Shown here: one piece after another, positions 10,475-19,488 of the stretch
Numbering within the stretch: position 1 is the stretch's first letter
Layout: each line of letters begins with the position of its first letter
Assembly (NCBI RefSeq): GCF_014643735.1
Contig: NZ_BMKA01000001.1
Span: 1,054,001 to 1,118,000 of the forward strand
DNA: 64,000 bases
Origin: Neptunicoccus cionae
Lineage (GTDB): Bacteria; Pseudomonadota; Alphaproteobacteria; Rhodobacterales; Rhodobacteraceae
Reading direction: 5' to 3'
The notes under the pieces: model-generated
Database searches by the model: none
The model's input: the letters and a program-made list of their open reading frames with translations, nothing else
What the model was told of the DNA's origin: nothing
Translations under genes and position numbers: made by a program

Positions 10475-11992
10475 TTAATAGTTGCCGTTTGATTTTACAA
10501 AGGTCACAGCGTCCTTGGCAGCTTTGCGTAGCGCGTTCGATTTATTGACGGTTTCCTGAAGCTCTGCCTCGGGATCGCTGTCATAGACCACGCCGCCGCC
10601 CGCTTGGATATGCAGCTTCTGGTCCTTCAGGACAGCGGTGCGCAGGGCGATACAGATGTCCATTTCGCCTGTGGCGCTGAAATATCCGACGCCGCCGCCA
10701 TAAACGCCGCGTTTCTCTTTTTCCAACTCGTCAATGATCTGCATGGCGCGCACTTTGGGCGCACCGGATACCGTGCCCGCAGGCAATCCCGCAAGCAAGG
10801 CGGACAGGGCATCCTGATCTTCCGCCAGTTCACCGACCACGTTGGACACGATGTGCATCACATGGGAATAGCGTTCGATTATAAACTGCTCGTTCGGGTT
10901 TACCGTGCCGATTTTGGAAACACGACCCACATCGTTGCGCCCCAGATCCAGCAGCATCAAATGTTCAGCCATTTCTTTGGGATCGCCCAGCAGATCCGCT
11001 TCTAATGCGCGGTCTTCGGCTTCATTGGCGCCGCGGTGGCGGGTGCCCGCGATGGGTCGAATGGTGACTTCTTTGTCTTTCACGCGCACCAGAATTTCGG
11101 GACTGGCGCCGATGACCTGAAAGCCGCCGAAATTAAAAAAGAACATATAGGGCGACGGGTTGGTGCGGCGCAGTGCGCGATAGAGCGCGAAGGGCGGCAG
11201 TTTGAAATCCTGCGTCCAGCGTTGGCTCGGCACCACCTGAAATATGTCACCGGCGCGGATGTATTCCTTCGCCTTGTCAACAAAGCCGAAATATTCCTCG
11301 CGGCTGGTGTTGGACACAGGTTCCCCCACGGCGGTTTCGGGATCAGCTACGGGGGAGGCCATCGGGGCAGGGCGCTCCAGATCGCGCACAGCGTCCATCA
11401 CCCGTTCAGCCGCCTGATTATACGCCGCACGCGCGGACAACCCGCCTGTGGCCCAAACCGGCGAAACCACGGTGATTTCATCCTTAACGCCGTCCACGAC
11501 CACCACCACAGAGGGGCGCATCATCACCGCATCCGGCAGGCCGAGCGGATCGGGGTTCACATCCGGAAGGTTCTCTACCAAACGGATCATATCATAGCCG
11601 AGATAGCCAAACAGACCCGCTGCAATCGCTGGCAGGTCTTCGGGCAAATCAATGTGACATTCATCCAGCACGGCGCGCAGGCTGGTCAAGGGATCAGACT
11701 TCATCGGTTCAAACGCATTGGCATCAAACCGTGCCTGACGGTTGATCCGCGCGGTGTTCCCGTGACACTGCCAGATCAGGTCCGGTTTCATGCCGATACA
11801 GGAATAGCGGCCACGGTTTTCGCCGCCGGTCACGCTTTCCAGCATGAAACTGTCTTTCTGCGCCTGTGCCAGCTTCAGCATCAGGGACACAGGCGTGTCG
11901 AGATCGGCCACAAGGCGGGTGTAGACCACCTGATTGTGACCGTCTTTATGGGACTTTTCAAAAGCCTCGTAGGAGGGGATTAGCGTGCTCAA
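10475..11992 (-). CDS. trpE: anthranilate synthase component I
   Basis: Converts chorismate to anthranilate with TrpG; 505 residues. The tryptophan-feedback motif region LLESA appears as MLESV near residue 50, and the chorismate-binding core includes GASPEIL (about 292-298), RPIAGTRHRG (about 309-318) and GLPAGTVSGAPKVRA (about 407-421). The start is TTG at 11992, whose TTGA overlaps the ppiD stop by four bases, so translation is probably coupled to ppiD. I see no leader peptide or attenuator in front. Confidence 0.96.
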   Translation of the reverse strand: MSTLIPSYEAFEKSHKDGHNQVVYTRLVADLDTPVSLMLKLAQAQKDSFMLESVTGGENRGRYSCIGMKPDLIWQCHGNTARINRQARFDANAFEPMKSDPLTSLRAVLDECHIDLPEDLPAIAAGLFGYLGYDMIRLVENLPDVNPDPLGLPDAVMMRPSVVVVVDGVKDEITVVSPVWATGGLSARAAYNQAAERVMDAVRDLERPAPMASPVADPETAVGEPVSNTSREEYFGFVDKAKEYIRAGDIFQVVPSQRWTQDFKLPPFALYRALRRTNPSPYMFFFNFGGFQVIGASPEILVRVKDKEVTIRPIAGTRHRGANEAEDRALEADLLGDPKEMAEHLMLLDLGRNDVGRVSKIGTVNPNEQFIIERYSHVMHIVSNVVGELAEDQDALSALLAGLPAGTVSGAPKVRAMQIIDELEKEKRGVYGGGVGYFSATGEMDICIALRTAVLKDQKLHIQAGGGVVYDSDPEAELQETVNKSNALRKAAKDAVTFVKSNGNY

Positions 11993-13854
11993 AATCCGGT
12001 AACCTGTGTATTGACCTGATTGATGATCGGACGGTTCAGTTGGACACCGGCCTGCGATTGGACGGCATCAGTATAGTAGCTTAGCAGGTCGAGCGAGATT
12101 TGCGCGTTCAGCTGACCATTGATCCGATCCAACAGCTGGTCGTTGTTGCCAAGATCGGGGTCAAAGGCGGTGACGTTGGTCAGACGTGCCAGCACCACGC
12201 GGTCGCCACCATCCACAATCGCCACGCCGCCGTCTTCAAGCTTGTAGACCTCGGGAACAGTGGTCGGGGGCAGTTGTTCAAGATACGTGTTCCGCTTGAT
12301 GCCATCCACGGCGGTCATTTCCAGACCGAGTTCGCTAACATCGCCACCGTCTTCCAGTTCCGCCTTCAGCGTTTCAGCGCGGGCTTTCAGAGCAGCGTTT
12401 ACCTGATCGGCGCGCCAGTCTGCGACAACCCTTTCGCGGACCTCTTCCAGCGGAATGGCCTGAGGCTGGTCAATGCCGTCAAGACGCAGGGCAAAGACGC
12501 CGCCATCAGACAGGTCGATCACTTCCGGGAAATCGCCTTCTTCAGCGGCTAGAGCCGCCTCGCGGAAGGCATCGTATCCGGCGATTTCCTCGGTGGTTTC
12601 GGCGGAAAAAGCAATGGTGCCAAGGGTCATTTCAGTCTCTTTGGCGAGCGCTTCCAGCTCGGCACCCCCGGCAAGAAGATCATCAATATCCGTCACGCGA
12701 TCGGACACCAGACGGCGCGCGGCTTCACCGGCGAGTTCGTTGCGCAATTCGTCGCGGACTTCTTCAAAGGGTGTGCTGTCTGCATCCAGAACCGCGTTGA
12801 TGCGGAACAGGGCTGGACCTAGATCGGATTGCACCGGACCCACAACACCGGGTTCGTCAGCGGCAAACAGCATCTCTGCTGCTTGGGCGGAGACATCGCT
12901 GCGGCTGATTTCGCCCATATCAACATCCGCTTCTTCAAGACCCCGTTCGCCGACGATTTCGCCAAATGTGGCTTCCTCGGCGTCAATACGATCCCGCGCG
13001 GATTGGGCGTCTTCCATGGTGGAGAACACCAACCGGTCAACGGCCCGTTGCTCTACCTTATTGAAACGGTCGTTTTGCAGGTCATAGCTTTCACGGATGT
13101 CGGCTTCATCCACATCTACCGCATCGAGCATCGCAGAGGGATTCAACCAAGCATATGTGATGTTGCGAGTCAGGGGAGACATGTAGTTTGACGCATGGGT
13201 GTCGTAATAGGCTTGCAGATCCGCGTCACTTGGATCGGCAATCGTGGCGTCCAGATCTTCCTCGCTCAGGGCGACCCATTCAAAAGAGCGTTCCTGTTGG
13301 GCAAATTTCATCAACGTGTTTGGGACCGTCAGATCGCTTTTCACGCCGGTCACAATGGTGTTTTCCAGCAACGCGCGCGCGTTTTCCTTGCGGATCAGGG
13401 TTTCAAACTCTGACGCTGTGATCCCAAGCTGGCGTTCCAGATAAAAGTCATATCCTTCGCGATCAAATGTCCCGTCGAGGCCTTGAAACTGCGGGCTTTC
13501 AAGAATCGCCTTGCGCACGGTGTCATCACCGATTGACAACCCGCGTTCCGCCGTTTCGTTGCTGAGCGCGGCTTGACCGACCACAGCGTCAAGAACCTGA
13601 TCCAGCACGCCGAATTGTTCTAGCTCGGCTGCGGTCAGTGTGCGTCCGGCCTGCTGGTTGATCCGGCTCGCCGCGTTCTGATAGGCCCGCGCGTAGGTGT
13701 TTACGAGAATGGGTTCATCGCCCACTTTACCAATGGAGTTCACCGTGCCGCCGCCAAGGCCGCCAATGCCAAACCCCGTCAGACCGAGCATCAGCAGCCC
13801 CATGATAACCCACATGACCTTGCTTTGGCCTTTTCCGCGCATTGAATCGAGCAT
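11989..13854 (-). CDS. ppiD: SurA/PpiD-type periplasmic peptidyl-prolyl isomerase
   Basis: Membrane-anchored folding factor for secreted proteins, 621 residues. One N-terminal span (about 15-36, VMWVIMGLLMLGLTGFGIGG) precedes a SurA_N-like chaperone region (about 40-240) and a parvulin-like region (about 255-380) that is weakly conserved, with a C-terminal tail to 621. PpiD homologues often lack isomerase activity. First gene of a ppiD-trpE unit; the two stop/start codons overlap. Confidence 0.85.
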   Translation of the reverse strand: MLDSMRGKGQSKVMWVIMGLLMLGLTGFGIGGLGGGTVNSIGKVGDEPILVNTYARAYQNAASRINQQAGRTLTAAELEQFGVLDQVLDAVVGQAALSNETAERGLSIGDDTVRKAILESPQFQGLDGTFDREGYDFYLERQLGITASEFETLIRKENARALLENTIVTGVKSDLTVPNTLMKFAQQERSFEWVALSEEDLDATIADPSDADLQAYYDTHASNYMSPLTRNITYAWLNPSAMLDAVDVDEADIRESYDLQNDRFNKVEQRAVDRLVFSTMEDAQSARDRIDAEEATFGEIVGERGLEEADVDMGEISRSDVSAQAAEMLFAADEPGVVGPVQSDLGPALFRINAVLDADSTPFEEVRDELRNELAGEAARRLVSDRVTDIDDLLAGGAELEALAKETEMTLGTIAFSAETTEEIAGYDAFREAALAAEEGDFPEVIDLSDGGVFALRLDGIDQPQAIPLEEVRERVVADWRADQVNAALKARAETLKAELEDGGDVSELGLEMTAVDGIKRNTYLEQLPPTTVPEVYKLEDGGVAIVDGGDRVVLARLTNVTAFDPDLGNNDQLLDRINGQLNAQISLDLLSYYTDAVQSQAGVQLNRPIINQVNTQVTGF

Positions 13855-13975
13855 TTACCGGACCTTTTTTTCCCTTGTCTGAAGGCTGGTTTTAGGCAGC
13901 AAAAGGCCGAAGGGCAAGCGTCAACACGGATCGTGCTTGCCTTGGGGCCGGATCAGGGCGCGATTGTTTTGCAGT

Positions 13976-15178
13976 TTACATGGAAAAAGCGGCCAGTCTG
14001 GCGAAAAGCCCGTCAATTCCGGCGCGATCCACATTGGCAAAAGCAATCCGCATATGGCGCTCTGCGTGGCCTGTGCCGCCTTCGCCGTGGCGTGGGCTGA
14101 ACATGGTTCCAGGCAGGGGCAGAACAGCCGCTTTTTCGACCAGTGCTTTGGCCACCTGATCGGACGGTGCTTCAAACGGGTGGGACACATAGGCAAAATA
14201 TGCGCCGCAGCCTTTCAACTCCCACCCATCAAGTTGTGGGAAACCTTCGCGCATGGCATTTGCGCGGTCGAGAATCTCTGCCCGTTCCCGTGCCAGCCAG
14301 TTTCCAAGGTGGCGCATCCCAAACAGCGCCCCGCGTTGGCCAAGCTGGTTGGGGCAAATGGTCAGCGTGTCGAGGAATTTTTCCACCTCTGCCATACGGG
14401 ATTGCGAACAGACAATCGCACCAACGCGGTGGCCGGTCAGGCGATAGGCTTTGGAAAAGGAATAAAGCTGGATCAGGGTGTCGGACCAGTCGGGATCGCT
14501 GAACAGGCTGTGCGGGGCTCCGCTGGCAGAATGAAAATCGCGGTAAGTCTCGTCAATGATCAGAGAGATCTTTTTCTGCTGCGCCAGCTGATAAAACGCC
14601 GTGACCAGCCCGTCAGGGTATTCCAAGCCGGTGGGGTTGTTTGGCGTGACCAGAACGATGGCTTTCACCCGCTCGTCGATCATCGCGGCGGCCTGTTGCG
14701 GATCGGGCAGCATATCGTCGCCACACATCAGCACGCGGCATTCGATCCCAGCCATATCAAGCCACATCTTATGGTTAAAATACCAAGGTGCGGGCAGGAT
14801 GACAGCATCCCCCGGACCCGCGAGCGAGGAAATCGCCGCGCAAAACGCCTGATTGCACCCCGAAGTGATACCCACATTGCCCGTGGAAATCGTGCCGCCA
14901 TAGGTCGCGCTACAATGACGGGCCACAGATTCGCGCAGCTCCGGCAGGCCGAGCACGGGGCCGTACAGATGCGCGCTGACATCGTTCGACACTGCTTCAG
15001 CCAAGGCCTGACGCATCGGGGCAGGGGGTGGATCAACCGGCGCTGCCTGACTGACGTTGATCAGGGGCATGTCCTCGGAAAAGGTCACATTTTCAACCCA
15101 ACTGCGGGATTCCACGATGGGAGAGGTGATGGTTCCTTGTAAAAGCGGGTTCATCGGGCTGGAGTGCGCTGCCGTCAT
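13976..15178 (-). CDS. class I/II PLP-dependent aminotransferase
   Basis: Fold type I aminotransferase of 400 residues. The Schiff-base Lys lies in YSFSKAYRLTGHRVG (about residues 245-259), with TPNNPTG near 180 and the conserved Arg near the C-terminus in HMRIAFAN. An in-frame extension of about 200 codons upstream would run antisense through the ABC-F gene; the ATG at 15178 has an AAGGAAA ribosome binding site and faces that gene divergently. Specificity cannot be assigned: it resembles aspartate/aromatic aminotransferases but the substrate is open. Confidence 0.85.
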   Translation of the reverse strand: MTAAHSSPMNPLLQGTITSPIVESRSWVENVTFSEDMPLINVSQAAPVDPPPAPMRQALAEAVSNDVSAHLYGPVLGLPELRESVARHCSATYGGTISTGNVGITSGCNQAFCAAISSLAGPGDAVILPAPWYFNHKMWLDMAGIECRVLMCGDDMLPDPQQAAAMIDERVKAIVLVTPNNPTGLEYPDGLVTAFYQLAQQKKISLIIDETYRDFHSASGAPHSLFSDPDWSDTLIQLYSFSKAYRLTGHRVGAIVCSQSRMAEVEKFLDTLTICPNQLGQRGALFGMRHLGNWLARERAEILDRANAMREGFPQLDGWELKGCGAYFAYVSHPFEAPSDQVAKALVEKAAVLPLPGTMFSPRHGEGGTGHAERHMRIAFANVDRAGIDGLFARLAAFSM

Positions 15179-15256
15179 CAGAGTTTTCCTTTTGAATTCG
15201 GGGGAGCCTAGCAAGCGCCTCTTGACGGCGCAATCCGCATAACCGATAGGGGCTGC

Positions 15257-17080
15257 ATGGCTAATCCTCCTGTACTGACCCTCTCCGATATCATGCTCAC
15301 GTTTGGCGGCAACCCGTTGTTTGACGGTGTTGGGCTGACCGTTCACGAAGGGGCGCGCATTTGCCTTGTGGGGCGTAACGGCTCTGGCAAATCCACGCTG
15401 CTTAAGGTGATCGCCGGACTGGTAGAACCCGACGCGGGCAACCGCTTTGTGCAACCCGGTGTGTCCGTGGGCTATATGGACCAACACCCCGATCTGTCGG
15501 ACTTTGCGACTTTGGGCGATTTCGCCATGTCCGGCCTGCAACAGGGCGAAGAATATAAGGTAGAGATGGCCGCCGAAGGGTTGAAGCTGAACCTTGAACA
15601 GTCGCCATCCTCTGCATCCGGTGGGGAGCGTCGCCGCGCAGCACTGGCAAAAATTCTGGCCGAAGCGCCTGATCTGATGTTGCTGGACGAACCGACCAAC
15701 CACCTTGATATTGAAGCGATCAAATGGCTCGAGGATCACCTTCGCCAGACCCGTGACGCCTTTATCCTGATCTCGCACGACCGCGCGTTTTTACGCTCGC
15801 TGACACGGGACACCATGTGGGTGGATCGTGGTATCGTGCGCCAACATCCTAAGGGATTTGAAGCCTTTGAGGAATGGCGCGACAAGACCTTTGAAGAAGA
15901 AGACCAACAGCGCCACAAGTTGAACCGTCTTATCAAGGCCGAGGCCCGATGGGCCGTCGAAGGTATCTCTGCAAGACGCAAACGCAATCAGGGCCGTGTG
16001 CGGCGGCTGGCGGATTTGCGGGCAGAACGGGGCGCGCAGATCAAACGCTCCGGCGCTGCGGCGATGGCGTTTGACAGCGGCCAGAAATCCGGCAAGCGGG
16101 TGATAGAAGCGACCGGTATTTCCAAAACTTTCGGGGATAAGGTTATCGTCGGCGATTTTTCCATTCGCGTTGCGCGGGGGGAACGGATTGCGATGATCGG
16201 GCCGAACGGTGTGGGCAAAACCACGCTTCTCAACATGCTGACGGGCGCGCTTGAGCCGGACACAGGCTCGGTTAAGCTCGGCACCAATCTGTTGCCTGCG
16301 ATCTTTGATCAGAACCGCGCCGTGCTCGACCCCAAGGTTTCGCTTTGGGATACGCTGACCGAGGATAAGGAACTGGGTGTTTCAGGGCAAAATGACCAGA
16401 TTATGGTGCGGGGTACGCCCAAACACGTTGTGGGGTATTTGAAAGAGTTCCTGTTTTCTGAAAATCAGGCCCGTGGTCCGGTGTCGGCCCTGTCGGGTGG
16501 TGAAAAAGCACGGCTGTTGCTGGCGCGTTTGATGGCGAAGGAAAGCAACCTTCTGGTGCTCGATGAACCGACTAACGATCTGGATGTGGAAACGCTGGAC
16601 CTGTTGCAGGAAATTCTCGACGATTACGAAGGCACCGTGCTTCTGGTCAGCCACGACCGCGACTTTCTCGACCGCGTGGCGACCACGTCCATCGTGATGG
16701 AAGGCGACGGCGAGGCCACGATCTATGCTGGTGGCTGGTCCGACTATCAGGCCCAGCGCAAGGAAATCAGCAAAGCTGCGAGGTCCGATAAGGACACTAA
16801 GAAGCCCGCTTCAAAGGCGCAACCGGCCGAAAAACCCAAAGCCGCGCCCAAGAAGATGAGCTTCAAGGATGAGCATAGGTTGAAAGAGCTTCCAAAGGTG
16901 ATGGAACGCTTGGAAGCCGAAATCGCCAAGCTGCACGAGTATCTGTCCGATCCGGAACTTTACACAACGGCCCCCGTCAAATTTCAGAAAGCAACCGAAG
17001 CCTTGTCCGAAAGAGAGACAGCGCTAGAGGCTGCTGAAATGGAGTGGTTGGAGCTGGAAGAACTGTCTCAACAAGCTTAA
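15257..17080 (+). CDS. ABC-F family ATPase (Uup-like)
   Basis: Soluble protein with two ABC ATPase modules and no membrane domain, 607 residues. Walker A motifs are GRNGSGKST (about 38-46) and GPNGVGKTT (about 315-323); the signatures are SASGGERRR and ALSGGEKAR; the Walker B motifs end in LLDEPTNHLD and VLDEPTNDLD. The C-terminal 70 residues are charged and coiled-coil-like, as in Uup, which binds branched DNA or ribosomes. It is followed by the DnaA/CtrA-site intergenic region. Confidence 0.9.
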   Translation: MANPPVLTLSDIMLTFGGNPLFDGVGLTVHEGARICLVGRNGSGKSTLLKVIAGLVEPDAGNRFVQPGVSVGYMDQHPDLSDFATLGDFAMSGLQQGEEYKVEMAAEGLKLNLEQSPSSASGGERRRAALAKILAEAPDLMLLDEPTNHLDIEAIKWLEDHLRQTRDAFILISHDRAFLRSLTRDTMWVDRGIVRQHPKGFEAFEEWRDKTFEEEDQQRHKLNRLIKAEARWAVEGISARRKRNQGRVRRLADLRAERGAQIKRSGAAAMAFDSGQKSGKRVIEATGISKTFGDKVIVGDFSIRVARGERIAMIGPNGVGKTTLLNMLTGALEPDTGSVKLGTNLLPAIFDQNRAVLDPKVSLWDTLTEDKELGVSGQNDQIMVRGTPKHVVGYLKEFLFSENQARGPVSALSGGEKARLLLARLMAKESNLLVLDEPTNDLDVETLDLLQEILDDYEGTVLLVSHDRDFLDRVATTSIVMEGDGEATIYAGGWSDYQAQRKEISKAARSDKDTKKPASKAQPAEKPKAAPKKMSFKDEHRLKELPKVMERLEAEIAKLHEYLSDPELYTTAPVKFQKATEALSERETALEAAEMEWLELEELSQQA

Positions 17081-17122
17081 AGTGTTGATAATAAACGGAT
17101 TACTCTATTCCTCCCGTCAAAT

Positions 17123-17157
17123 GTTATCCACAGAGGGGCGGTGCGCCTGTGGATAAC
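17123..17157. promoter_or_regulatory. inverted pair of perfect DnaA boxes
   Basis: TTATCCACA at 17124-17132 and its reverse complement TGTGGATAA at 17148-17156 are both exact matches to the consensus DnaA box. With one flanking base each they form an 11-bp perfect inverted repeat with a 13-nt spacer. They sit between the ABC-F gene and the response regulator. The pair could regulate the downstream gene or titrate DnaA; the RNA form could also act as a weak transcription stop, though no T-run follows directly. Confidence 0.8.
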
Positions 17158-17171
17158 TTTAGGGATATTGG

Positions 17172-17186
17172 TTAACAATTTCTTAA
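17172..17186 (+). promoter_or_regulatory. CtrA-type site TTAA-N7-TTAA
   Basis: Exact TTAA-CAATTTC-TTAA, matching the full CtrA recognition sequence, 15 nt after the DnaA box pair and 123 nt before the response regulator start. CtrA is encoded in this window at 45902-46615. Binding is inferred from motif and position only. Confidence 0.65.
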
Positions 17187-17244
17187 TCTTGCCCAATTTC
17201 AAACTTATTTTCAGACCAATTCCACGCAAGAAGGATTACACGTA

Positions 17245-17292
17245 ATGAGTGAAATCCCCCGTTGCCCGGACTATCTAGGGGGAATTACCTAG
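17245..17292 (+). CDS. possible 15-codon upstream ORF/leader peptide
   Basis: ATG at 17245 follows an AAGAAGGA ribosome binding site and opens a 15-codon frame (MSEIPRCPDYLGGIT) that stops 17 nt before the response regulator start at 17310. The Shine-Dalgarno match is as good as that of the downstream gene. It may be a regulatory upstream ORF; nothing else supports translation. Confidence 0.3.
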   Translation: MSEIPRCPDYLGGIT

Positions 17293-17309
17293 AGTGGAGA
17301 GGTATGAAT

Positions 17310-18305
17310 ATGAGAGCACTAGCCGTCGATGACGATCCCCTGATCCTAGAAGTCTTGAAAAACAACTTTGATGAGATGGGAATTAAATCTCTGGAATGTG
17401 CGGAGTCCGGTTCTGTGGCTCTCGCGATTCTCAAGAAATCCCCCACACCTTTTGACGTTATACTGCTGGACATCGAAATGCCCGGTATGGACGGGATCGA
17501 GGTTTGTCGCAAAATCCGCATGATACCGGAGTATAACTCCACGCCGGTTCTGATGGTGACAACCGTGACCAATGAAGACAGCGTTCGTGAAGCCTTTACA
17601 GCAGGGGCCACGGATTATGTTTGCAAACCGGTAAAGCCCCTAGATCTGGCAGCGCGGATTCAGTCTGTGACCCATCTGTTGCGGGAACGCCGTCGCGCTG
17701 AAAGCAACTTTGAAGCGGCGCAATCCCTTAAGGCCCAGATCGAACAGGACATGAAGCTGACCCGTGAAAAAGGTCTCAAGGTGGATTTCGTCCCGAACAT
17801 GATCGACAAGCTGGAGATGGAAAACTACATTCTTCAACTGTCGCGGCTGCAAATTTCCCGCACGCAGGTCTATGCCTTCGGTATCAAGGAATTTAACGAG
17901 ATTTACGACCGCACCACAGCCTTTGATCTGTATTACACCATCGGTGATGTGGCCTCTGCGCTGCAAAGCTGTTTCTCCAGCGAGAAATCCCTGCTGTCTT
18001 ACTGCGGTGCGGGGCGGTTCGTTGTGGTTTCCCGTGAAAGCGAAAGGGAAAACCGCTATAACATCGCCCAGATCGTTCAGAAGGCGGTGAATGAACTGGA
18101 GCTCGTCTATAACAACGGCAGCCCTTGTAAGGTGACGATGGTGACTGGTGAGCCGGTTCAGGCGTCCTTCTGGTCTATGGGCAGTTCGCTGCGCTTGATA
18201 GAACGTGCGCTCAACGCGCTTGATACGGCGCGGGGCGGGCATGACACTTACACGGAAACACGCAAATACAAATCCCTGCTGCGCGAATGTCTCGACGTTG
18301 CATGA
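17310..18305 (+). CDS. response regulator with degenerate GGDEF-like output domain
   Basis: 331 residues. The receiver domain spans about 1-125 with phospho-acceptor Asp54 (ILLDIEMPGMDG), acidic DDD at 7-9, Thr84/Thr85 and Lys109 (CKPVKP). A charged helix (about 125-175) leads to a C-terminal domain (about 180-320) with the outline of a diguanylate cyclase; where GGDEF should be, residues 231-237 read YCGAGRF, so catalysis is unlikely. The second ATG (17310) has GAGAGG at a good distance; the one at 17304 does not. No kinase is adjacent. The promoter holds DnaA boxes and a CtrA site. Confidence 0.82.
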   Translation: MRALAVDDDPLILEVLKNNFDEMGIKSLECAESGSVALAILKKSPTPFDVILLDIEMPGMDGIEVCRKIRMIPEYNSTPVLMVTTVTNEDSVREAFTAGATDYVCKPVKPLDLAARIQSVTHLLRERRRAESNFEAAQSLKAQIEQDMKLTREKGLKVDFVPNMIDKLEMENYILQLSRLQISRTQVYAFGIKEFNEIYDRTTAFDLYYTIGDVASALQSCFSSEKSLLSYCGAGRFVVVSRESERENRYNIAQIVQKAVNELELVYNNGSPCKVTMVTGEPVQASFWSMGSSLRLIERALNALDTARGGHDTYTETRKYKSLLRECLDVA

Positions 18306-18325
18306 CGTGAACCGTATGCAAACGA

Positions 18326-18350
18326 AAACGGCGCCCTTGTGGCGCCGTTT
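18326..18350. terminator. bidirectional intrinsic terminator
   Basis: Perfect 10-bp stem AAACGGCGCC/GGCGCCGTTT with a 5-nt loop. A T-rich stretch follows on the plus strand and A-rich bases precede it, so it can serve both the response regulator and the convergent hemB. Confidence 0.85.
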
Positions 18351-18360
18351 CTTTGTGGGG

Positions 18361-19374
18361 CTAGAACAGGTCCATATCGCGGCGCAGGAATTTGGCGGTT
18401 TCCAGTGCGAAATAGCTTAAGATACCGTCACATCCGGCCCGTTTGAACGCCATCAGGCTTTCCAACATAGCTTTGTCTCGATCAATCCAGCCATTGTCGC
18501 CCGCACCCGCAATCATCGCGTATTCGCCAGAGACCTGATAGGCGTAGGTCGGCACGGCAAATTCCTGTTTCACCCGCTGACAAATATCAAGATAGGGCAT
18601 TCCAGGTTTCACCATGACCATATCCGCCCCCTCATCCAAATCCCGCGCCACCATGCGCAGGGCCTCGTCCGAATTGGCCGGATCAAGCTGGTAGGTTTTC
18701 TTGTCACCTTTCAGAGCGCCGGATGCGCCCACGGCATCGCGGAAAGGACCATAAAAGGCGGATGCGAATTTCGCGGAATAGGCCATGATCGCCGTGTCGG
18801 GGAAATCGTTTTGTTCCAGCGCGCGGCGGATAATGCCAATGCGCCCGTCCATCATATCGGATGGGCCAAGGATATCCGCACCCGCTTCGGCCTGTGTCAA
18901 CGCCTGCTGTTCAAGTGCGCCAAGGGTTTCGTCGTTCATGACAACGCCCTCGCGCACGATCCCATCGTGACCGTCAGAATTATACGGATCAAGGGCGACA
19001 TCCAGCATAATGCCAATATCCGGCACCTGCGCTTTGATCGCGCGGGTGGCTGTGTTTACCAGATTTTCCGGATTCCAAGCCTCGGCCGCGTCAGGGGTTT
19101 TCTTGTCTGGATCGGTATATGGGAACAGCGCAATCAGGGGAATCCCGTGATTGGCGGCTTCATTCGCAGCCTCTACCGCGCGGGACACGCTTAGACGGTT
19201 CACGCCGGGCATGCTGTCGATCGGTTCCACCACATCGTCGCCTTCGCGCACGAAGATCGGCCAGATCAAATCCGAGGCAGACAGGCTGTTCTCCCGCGTC
19301 AGGTCGCGCATCCAGTCGGTGCGGCGGTTGCGGCGGGGGCGTGATACCGGAAACGGCGGTGGGGTATGTACCAT
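18361..19374 (-). CDS. hemB: delta-aminolevulinic acid dehydratase (porphobilinogen synthase)
   Basis: Condenses two 5-aminolevulinate molecules in heme and bacteriochlorophyll synthesis; 337 residues. The two Schiff-base lysines are in AYSAKFASAFYGPFRDA and MVMVKPGMPYLD. The metal region reads DVALDPYNSDGHDGI with no cysteine cluster, which indicates the magnesium-type rather than zinc-type enzyme. The start has AAGGATC eight bases upstream. Convergent with the response regulator and divergent from the next gene. Confidence 0.97.
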   Translation of the reverse strand: MVHTPPPFPVSRPRRNRRTDWMRDLTRENSLSASDLIWPIFVREGDDVVEPIDSMPGVNRLSVSRAVEAANEAANHGIPLIALFPYTDPDKKTPDAAEAWNPENLVNTATRAIKAQVPDIGIMLDVALDPYNSDGHDGIVREGVVMNDETLGALEQQALTQAEAGADILGPSDMMDGRIGIIRRALEQNDFPDTAIMAYSAKFASAFYGPFRDAVGASGALKGDKKTYQLDPANSDEALRMVARDLDEGADMVMVKPGMPYLDICQRVKQEFAVPTYAYQVSGEYAMIAGAGDNGWIDRDKAMLESLMAFKRAGCDGILSYFALETAKFLRRDMDLF

Positions 19375-19488
19375 AAGTTGATCCTTTTGACGGGTTCCCC
19401 CAAATGCGCCAGAAAAGCCCCAAACTGCAATTGGAATTTTTGACGCAATAGGCTAACACCGCGCCCAGACCAGACAGAAGGGCCGGTG

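Noticed and set aside
10465-10478. TTAA-N6-TTAA resembling a CtrA site
   Set aside because: The spacer is 6 rather than 7 nt and it overlaps the trpE stop, away from any promoter.
13937-15142. 401-codon plus-strand open frame opposite the aminotransferase
   Set aside because: The minus-strand frame has the PLP Lys motif and a ribosome site; the plus-strand frame has neither.
17123-17186. Chromosomal replication origin
   Set aside because: Only two DnaA boxes, no AT-rich unwinding element of note, and no gidA, parAB, hemE or dnaA neighbours; kept as a regulatory region instead.
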